NCBI RefSeq assembly: GCF_051851555.1
Contig: NZ_JBPDVH010000001.1
Span: forward strand, 62,001-126,000
Length of the DNA: 64,000 bases
Origin: Lonepinella sp051851555
GTDB taxonomy: Bacteria; Pseudomonadota; Gammaproteobacteria; Enterobacterales; Pasteurellaceae
Direction: 5' to 3'
Shown: positions 61,209-64,000 of the stretch, one piece after another
How the letters are laid out: each line of letters opens with the position of its first letter
Position numbering within the stretch: the stretch's first letter is position 1
Notes under the pieces: model-generated
What the model was told of the DNA's origin: nothing
Databases searched by the model: none
What the model saw: only the letters and a program-made list of their open reading frames with translations
Made by a program: the position numbers and the translations under genes

Positions 61209-62486
61209 TTAAATACTCTCCAACGCCACAGTTAAATCCGCAATCAAATCATTCACATTTTCTAATCCAATGGATAAACGAATTTGATTTGGGGTGACAC
61301 CACAAGCTAACAATTCGCTTTCGGTTAATTGACCGTGCGTGGTGGTCGCAGGGTGAACAACTAAGGATTTTGCATCGGCGACATTAGCTAAATTTGAGAA
61401 AATTTCTAATTTATCAATCACCTGACGGGCTTCTTTGGCTCCACCTTTGACGTGGAAAGTAAAAATCGACCCTGTACCTTTTGGCAAGTATTTTTGTGCC
61501 AAGGCATAATATGGACTGTTTGGCAAACTTGGATAATTGACTTTTTCCACTTTCGGATGATGGCTCAAGAAATCCACAATTTTTTGTGTATTCTCAATGT
61601 GGCGTTCCACTCGTAATGACAGGGTTTCCAAACCTTGTAATAATAAAAACGCATTAAATGGCGAAAGGGCTGCCCCTGTATCACGCAATAACTGCACTCG
61701 TACCGCCACAATAAAAGCAGCTGCCCCAATATCTCGAGTATAGCTAATATTATGATAGCTCGGATCTTCATCCACAAATTGTGGGAATTTGCCTGATGCT
61801 ACCCAATCAAATTTGCCCGAATCCACGATCACGCCACCAATGGTGGTACCATGTCCACCAATAAATTTAGTGGCAGAATGAATGGCAATATCCACGCCAT
61901 GTGAGAACACATTAATCAAATAAGGGGTGGCAAACGTATTATCACACACCAATGGAATACGATGACGATGTGCAATATCCGCTACTTTTTCAAGGTCTGG
62001 AATATTAATTAACGGATTGCCTAGGGTTTCAATCAATACCAATTTGGTATTCTCTTGAATCGCATTTTCCACTTCTGTGAGATCTTCTACATTGACAAAG
62101 GTCGTTGTGATCCCATAACGTGGCAAGGTTTCTTTTAATAAATTAAAGGTTCCGCCATAAATAGTACTCGCTGCCACCACATGATCACCCGCATGGGCTA
62201 AAGCTAAAATCGCATAAGTAATCGCTGCCATGCCTGATGCCGTAGCCAACGCTCCAACGCCTTTCTCCAGTGCGGCAATACGGTTCTCAAACACTGCCAC
62301 AGTGGGATTAGTAATACGAGTATAGATATTGCCTAGCTTACGCAAAGCAAATAAATCTTCCGCTTCTTGTGCATCATCAAATACGTAAGATGTGGTTTGA
62401 TAAATCGGCACAGCTCGAGATTTACTGCTACTATCCACTTCTTGACCAGCATGTAATTGTAGGGTTTCAAAATGAAGTTCTGACAT
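61209..62486 (-). CDS. metY: O-acetylhomoserine sulfhydrylase (MetY)
   Basis: About 425 residues from the ATG at 62486; the frame continues upstream without a ribosome site. Cys/Met metabolism PLP enzyme: NIYTRITNPTVAVFENRIAALEKG, LVCDNTFATPYLINVF, and the PLP lysine in IHSATKFIGGHGTTIGG. The 425-residue length and FETLQLHAGQEVD start fit MetY rather than MetB/MetC. It makes homocysteine from O-acetylhomoserine and sulfide. Confidence 0.93.
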   Translation of the reverse strand: MSELHFETLQLHAGQEVDSSSKSRAVPIYQTTSYVFDDAQEAEDLFALRKLGNIYTRITNPTVAVFENRIAALEKGVGALATASGMAAITYAILALAHAGDHVVAASTIYGGTFNLLKETLPRYGITTTFVNVEDLTEVENAIQENTKLVLIETLGNPLINIPDLEKVADIAHRHRIPLVCDNTFATPYLINVFSHGVDIAIHSATKFIGGHGTTIGGVIVDSGKFDWVASGKFPQFVDEDPSYHNISYTRDIGAAAFIVAVRVQLLRDTGAALSPFNAFLLLQGLETLSLRVERHIENTQKIVDFLSHHPKVEKVNYPSLPNSPYYALAQKYLPKGTGSIFTFHVKGGAKEARQVIDKLEIFSNLANVADAKSLVVHPATTTHGQLTESELLACGVTPNQIRLSIGLENVNDLIADLTVALESI

Positions 62487-62542
62487 AATTTTTTCCTTTT
62501 TCTGATGATTTTTAATGAAATTACAACAGTTTTTATTCCAGT

Positions 62543-62571
62543 GCAATACAATCTGCATAGAATATTTTCAA
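62543..62571 (-). promoter_or_regulatory. Candidate promoter of metY
   Basis: On the minus strand TTGAAA (62571-62566) and TATTGC (62548-62543) are separated by 17 bases, about 55 bases upstream of the start codon. No MetJ box was recognised. Confidence 0.45.
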
Positions 62572-62651
62572 TTAAGATAAAACCATTCGTTCTAAAAAAT
62601 CAATAAAAAACACCGCACTTTAACACCCCTCATACCCACTGGGGCCCCGTG

Positions 62652-62761
62652 TTTGCCGCCTGAAAAGGGGTAATTTGTAGGGAAATGGCGTCTGTCTGAG
62701 CGTAGCGAGTTCAGCCATTTTCCGTTAAGCAAATTAACCCTTTTTCAGGAAACAAGGCAAA
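62652..62761. repeat. Long nested palindromic element
   Basis: CCTGAAAAGGGGTAATTTG (from 62659) and CAAATTAACCCTTTTTCAGG (ending 62749) are imperfect inverted arms of about 20 bases. An outer pair TTTGCC/GGCAAA and an inner pair GGAAATGGC/GCCATTTTCC extend the stem, with a terminal CTGA-TTCAG hairpin. The whole can fold as one long rod of about 110 bases. It has the form of a MITE- or REP-like element, or a structured RNA. No coding potential. Confidence 0.65.
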
Positions 62762-62785
62762 GTCGGGGTGTGCTTTCTTTTTGCT

Positions 62786-62818
62786 TACTTTTTCTTTGCA
62801 CAAGCAAAGAAAAAGTAA
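62786..62818. repeat. Perfect A/T-rich hairpin upstream of the acyltransferase gene
   Basis: ACTTTTTCTTTGC and GCAAAGAAAAAGT form a perfect 13-bp stem around ACAA. Hairpins of this wording occur between genes in many gammaproteobacteria and betaproteobacteria. It is about 85 bases upstream of the plsC-like start. Confidence 0.65.
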
Positions 62819-62901
62819 GTCGCCATCGGCGAAAACCGATATTAAACAAACCCAAAAAACCTGTTATAATCCCACAAAAAACCAAACAGGAAAACAACAA
62901 C

Positions 62902-63621
62902 ATGCTAAAACTCGCCAGAATTATTATTGTCGTCCTATTCTGCCTAATTATCTGTATTTGTGGCACGATCTACTCACTCATTCGTTTCAAAAATCCCAAT
63001 AACGTTAGCGTCGTCGCACGTTGGTTCGGCCGCTTATATCCCCTCTTCGGCTTAACCGTTGAACACCGTTATTCCCCCGAATCCGCCAACATTGGCCCTT
63101 GCGTCTATATCGCCAATCACCAAAATAACTACGACATGGTCACAGTATCTTATATGGTGCAACCTCGCACCGTGAGTATCGGCAAAAAAAGCCTCATCTG
63201 GATCCCCTTTTTTGGTTTGGTGTATTGGGCAACGGGCAACATTCTGTTAGATCGTGATAATAAAAATAAAGCCCATAACACCATGGGCCAAGTGGCACAA
63301 CGTATCAATCAAGATAATCTGTCGGTGTGGATGTTCCCCGAGGGTACTCGCAGTCGTGGGCGTGGTTTATTGCCATTTAAAACGGGAGCATTTCATGCGG
63401 CGATTGCGGCGGGCGTACCGATTGTGCCAGTGGTGTGTTCGACCACACAAGGGAAAATTGATTTAAATCGGTTGCATAATGGCAAAGTGATTTGCGAAAT
63501 TCTGCCACCCATTGACAGTCTCCAATTTAATAAAGACAATGTGCGTGAATTTGCCAACCATTGCCATCAACTCATGCAACAGCGTATCGCTGAATTAGAT
63601 GCGGAAATTGCTCAATCATAA
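62902..63621 (+). CDS. plsC: 1-acyl-sn-glycerol-3-phosphate acyltransferase (PlsC family)
   Basis: 239 residues from the ATG at 62902; the longer frame upstream passes through the hairpin repeat and is discarded. N-terminal transmembrane helix, then the acyltransferase motifs [10 protein letters not shown] (H-x4-D) and [11 protein letters not shown], and [10 protein letters not shown]. It forms phosphatidic acid. The next gene, ftsP, starts 11 bases later, so they are an operon. Confidence 0.95.
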   Translation: MLKLARIIIVVLFCLIICICGTIYSLIRFKNPNNVSVVARWFGRLYPLFGLTVEHRYSPESANIGPCVYIANHQNNYDMVTVSYMVQPRTVSIGKKSLIWIPFFGLVYWATGNILLDRDNKNKAHNTMGQVAQRINQDNLSVWMFPEGTRSRGRGLLPFKTGAFHAAIAAGVPIVPVVCSTTQGKIDLNRLHNGKVICEILPPIDSLQFNKDNVREFANHCHQLMQQRIAELDAEIAQS

Positions 63622-63632
63622 AGGATGTCACC

Positions 63633-64000
63633 ATGGATTATGCTCGCCGTCAGTTGTTTAAAAAAACCGCCCTTGCCACCGCTTTAGCCACCTTGCCGAC
63701 AGCCTTGTGGGCGGCGGTGAATCAACCGTTGGTGATTCCGCCTTTGATTGAACTTCGTCGAGGTAAACCGCTGTTTTTAGGCTTAGAAAGCACCCAAGTG
63801 AAATTATTGGAAAATAATTTGGTTGAAGTGTGGGGCTTTAACGGTCAATATCTCGGCCCGACGGTGAAAGTGCGTCAAGGGGATTTTGTGAAACTCAACT
63901 ATCGCAATAACCTGCCGCAACTGGTGGCCATGAATATTCAGGGTTTGCAAGTGAACAGCGAATTTCTCGGGGGCATTGGGCATAGTTTAAAACCCAGTGA
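63633..64000 (+). CDS. ftsP: FtsP/SufI cell-division protein (partial, C-terminus outside window)
   Basis: The first 122 residues are visible. A twin-arginine export signal ([19 protein letters not shown]) is followed by the multicopper-oxidase-like cupredoxin domain with [19 protein letters not shown] and [15 protein letters not shown]. FtsP/SufI has lost copper binding and stabilises the divisome in E. coli. It continues past the right edge. Confidence 0.92.
   Translation, partial: MDYARRQLFKKTALATALATLPTALWAAVNQPLVIPPLIELRRGKPLFLGLESTQVKLLENNLVEVWGFNGQYLGPTVKVRQGDFVKLNYRNNLPQLVAMNIQGLQVNSEFLGGIGHSLKPS

Noticed and set aside
62770..62901. N-terminal extension of the PlsC-family protein
   Set aside because: It translates through a perfect hairpin repeat, lacks a ribosome site, and the ATG at 62902 gives the usual acyltransferase N-terminus.

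Overview
The window is a stretch of a Pasteurellaceae chromosome. The evidence is the Haemophilus influenzae-type DNA uptake signal (AAGTGCGGT or its complement ACCGCACTT), which I see more than thirty times, often as facing pairs that form terminators. Gene content and order also match that family: rapZ-ptsN-lptBAC, thrABC, yffB-dapE, mltG-tmk-holB-tatD, and rsfS-rlmH-mrdA-rodA-rlpA-dacA-ybeD-lipB-lipA. Complete glutamate synthase, argECBH and metY genes point to a metabolically versatile member rather than H. influenzae itself. I cannot name the species from the sequence alone.

Layout. 1-3.7 kb (minus strand): rapZ (cut by the window edge), ptsN, the LPS-export genes lptB-lptA-lptC, and the PLP-homeostasis gene yggS. 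3.8-8.9 kb (plus): threonine operon with a readable leader peptide and attenuator, then thrA-thrB-thrC. 8.9-12.1 kb: an ArsC-like reductase, a BrnT/BrnA toxin-antitoxin pair, dapE, a compact locus that looks like an Ibs-type (type I) toxin-antitoxin, and an M15 peptidase. 12.1-14.8 kb: emrAB-type drug efflux. 14.9-18.7 kb (minus): folB, thiE, thiD, thiM with a TPP riboswitch, folA and a DUF1523 membrane protein. 18.8-26.0 kb (minus): an Rpn-family nuclease gene, tatD, holB, a two-gene insert, tmk, mltG, plsY and a ypfJ-type metalloprotease. 26.2-28.1 kb: kbp, rdgC and a broken Lrp-family gene. 28.1-35.9 kb (minus): lipoate genes plus the rod-shape and peptidoglycan operon. 36-39.6 kb: an AT-rich AraC regulator, esterase and sugar-transporter locus ending at a CAT-anticodon tRNA. 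39.8-43.5 kb: yhcH/nanQ-like, mltF, a tiny very basic ORF, and rpsF-priB-rpsR-rplI. 43.6-53.5 kb: nitrogen assimilation (gdhA, gltB, gltD, a low-complexity lipoprotein, glnA). 53.7-58.1 kb: argE diverging from argCBH. 58.2-61.0 kb: an accessory block with an EcsC-like protein, a 46-residue ORF, an XRE regulator and an AAA ATPase. 61.2-64 kb: metY, a long nested palindromic element, a PlsC-family acyltransferase and the start of ftsP.

How the genes work together. Most of the window is housekeeping: envelope building (Lpt, PBP2/RodA/DacA/RlpA, MltG, MltF, PlsY, PlsC), amino-acid synthesis (Thr, Lys/DAP, Arg, Glu/Gln, Met/Cys), cofactors (thiamine, folate, lipoate) and translation or replication. 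Accessory genes sit in the seams between conserved neighbours: BrnTA between yffB and dapE, the Ibs-like locus between dapE and the M15 peptidase, two unknown genes between holB and tmk, the sugar locus next to a tRNA, and the EcsC/XRE and ATPase genes between argH and metY.

The most noteworthy observations are the putative type I toxin-antitoxin locus at 11.15-11.36 kb, a PtsN whose phosphorylatable histidine is replaced by arginine, the XRE/46-aa/EcsC module, and a threonine leader peptide encoded partly by an uptake signal. I saw no CRISPR array, rRNA gene or intact insertion sequence. All calls come from reading the sequence; no database search was run.
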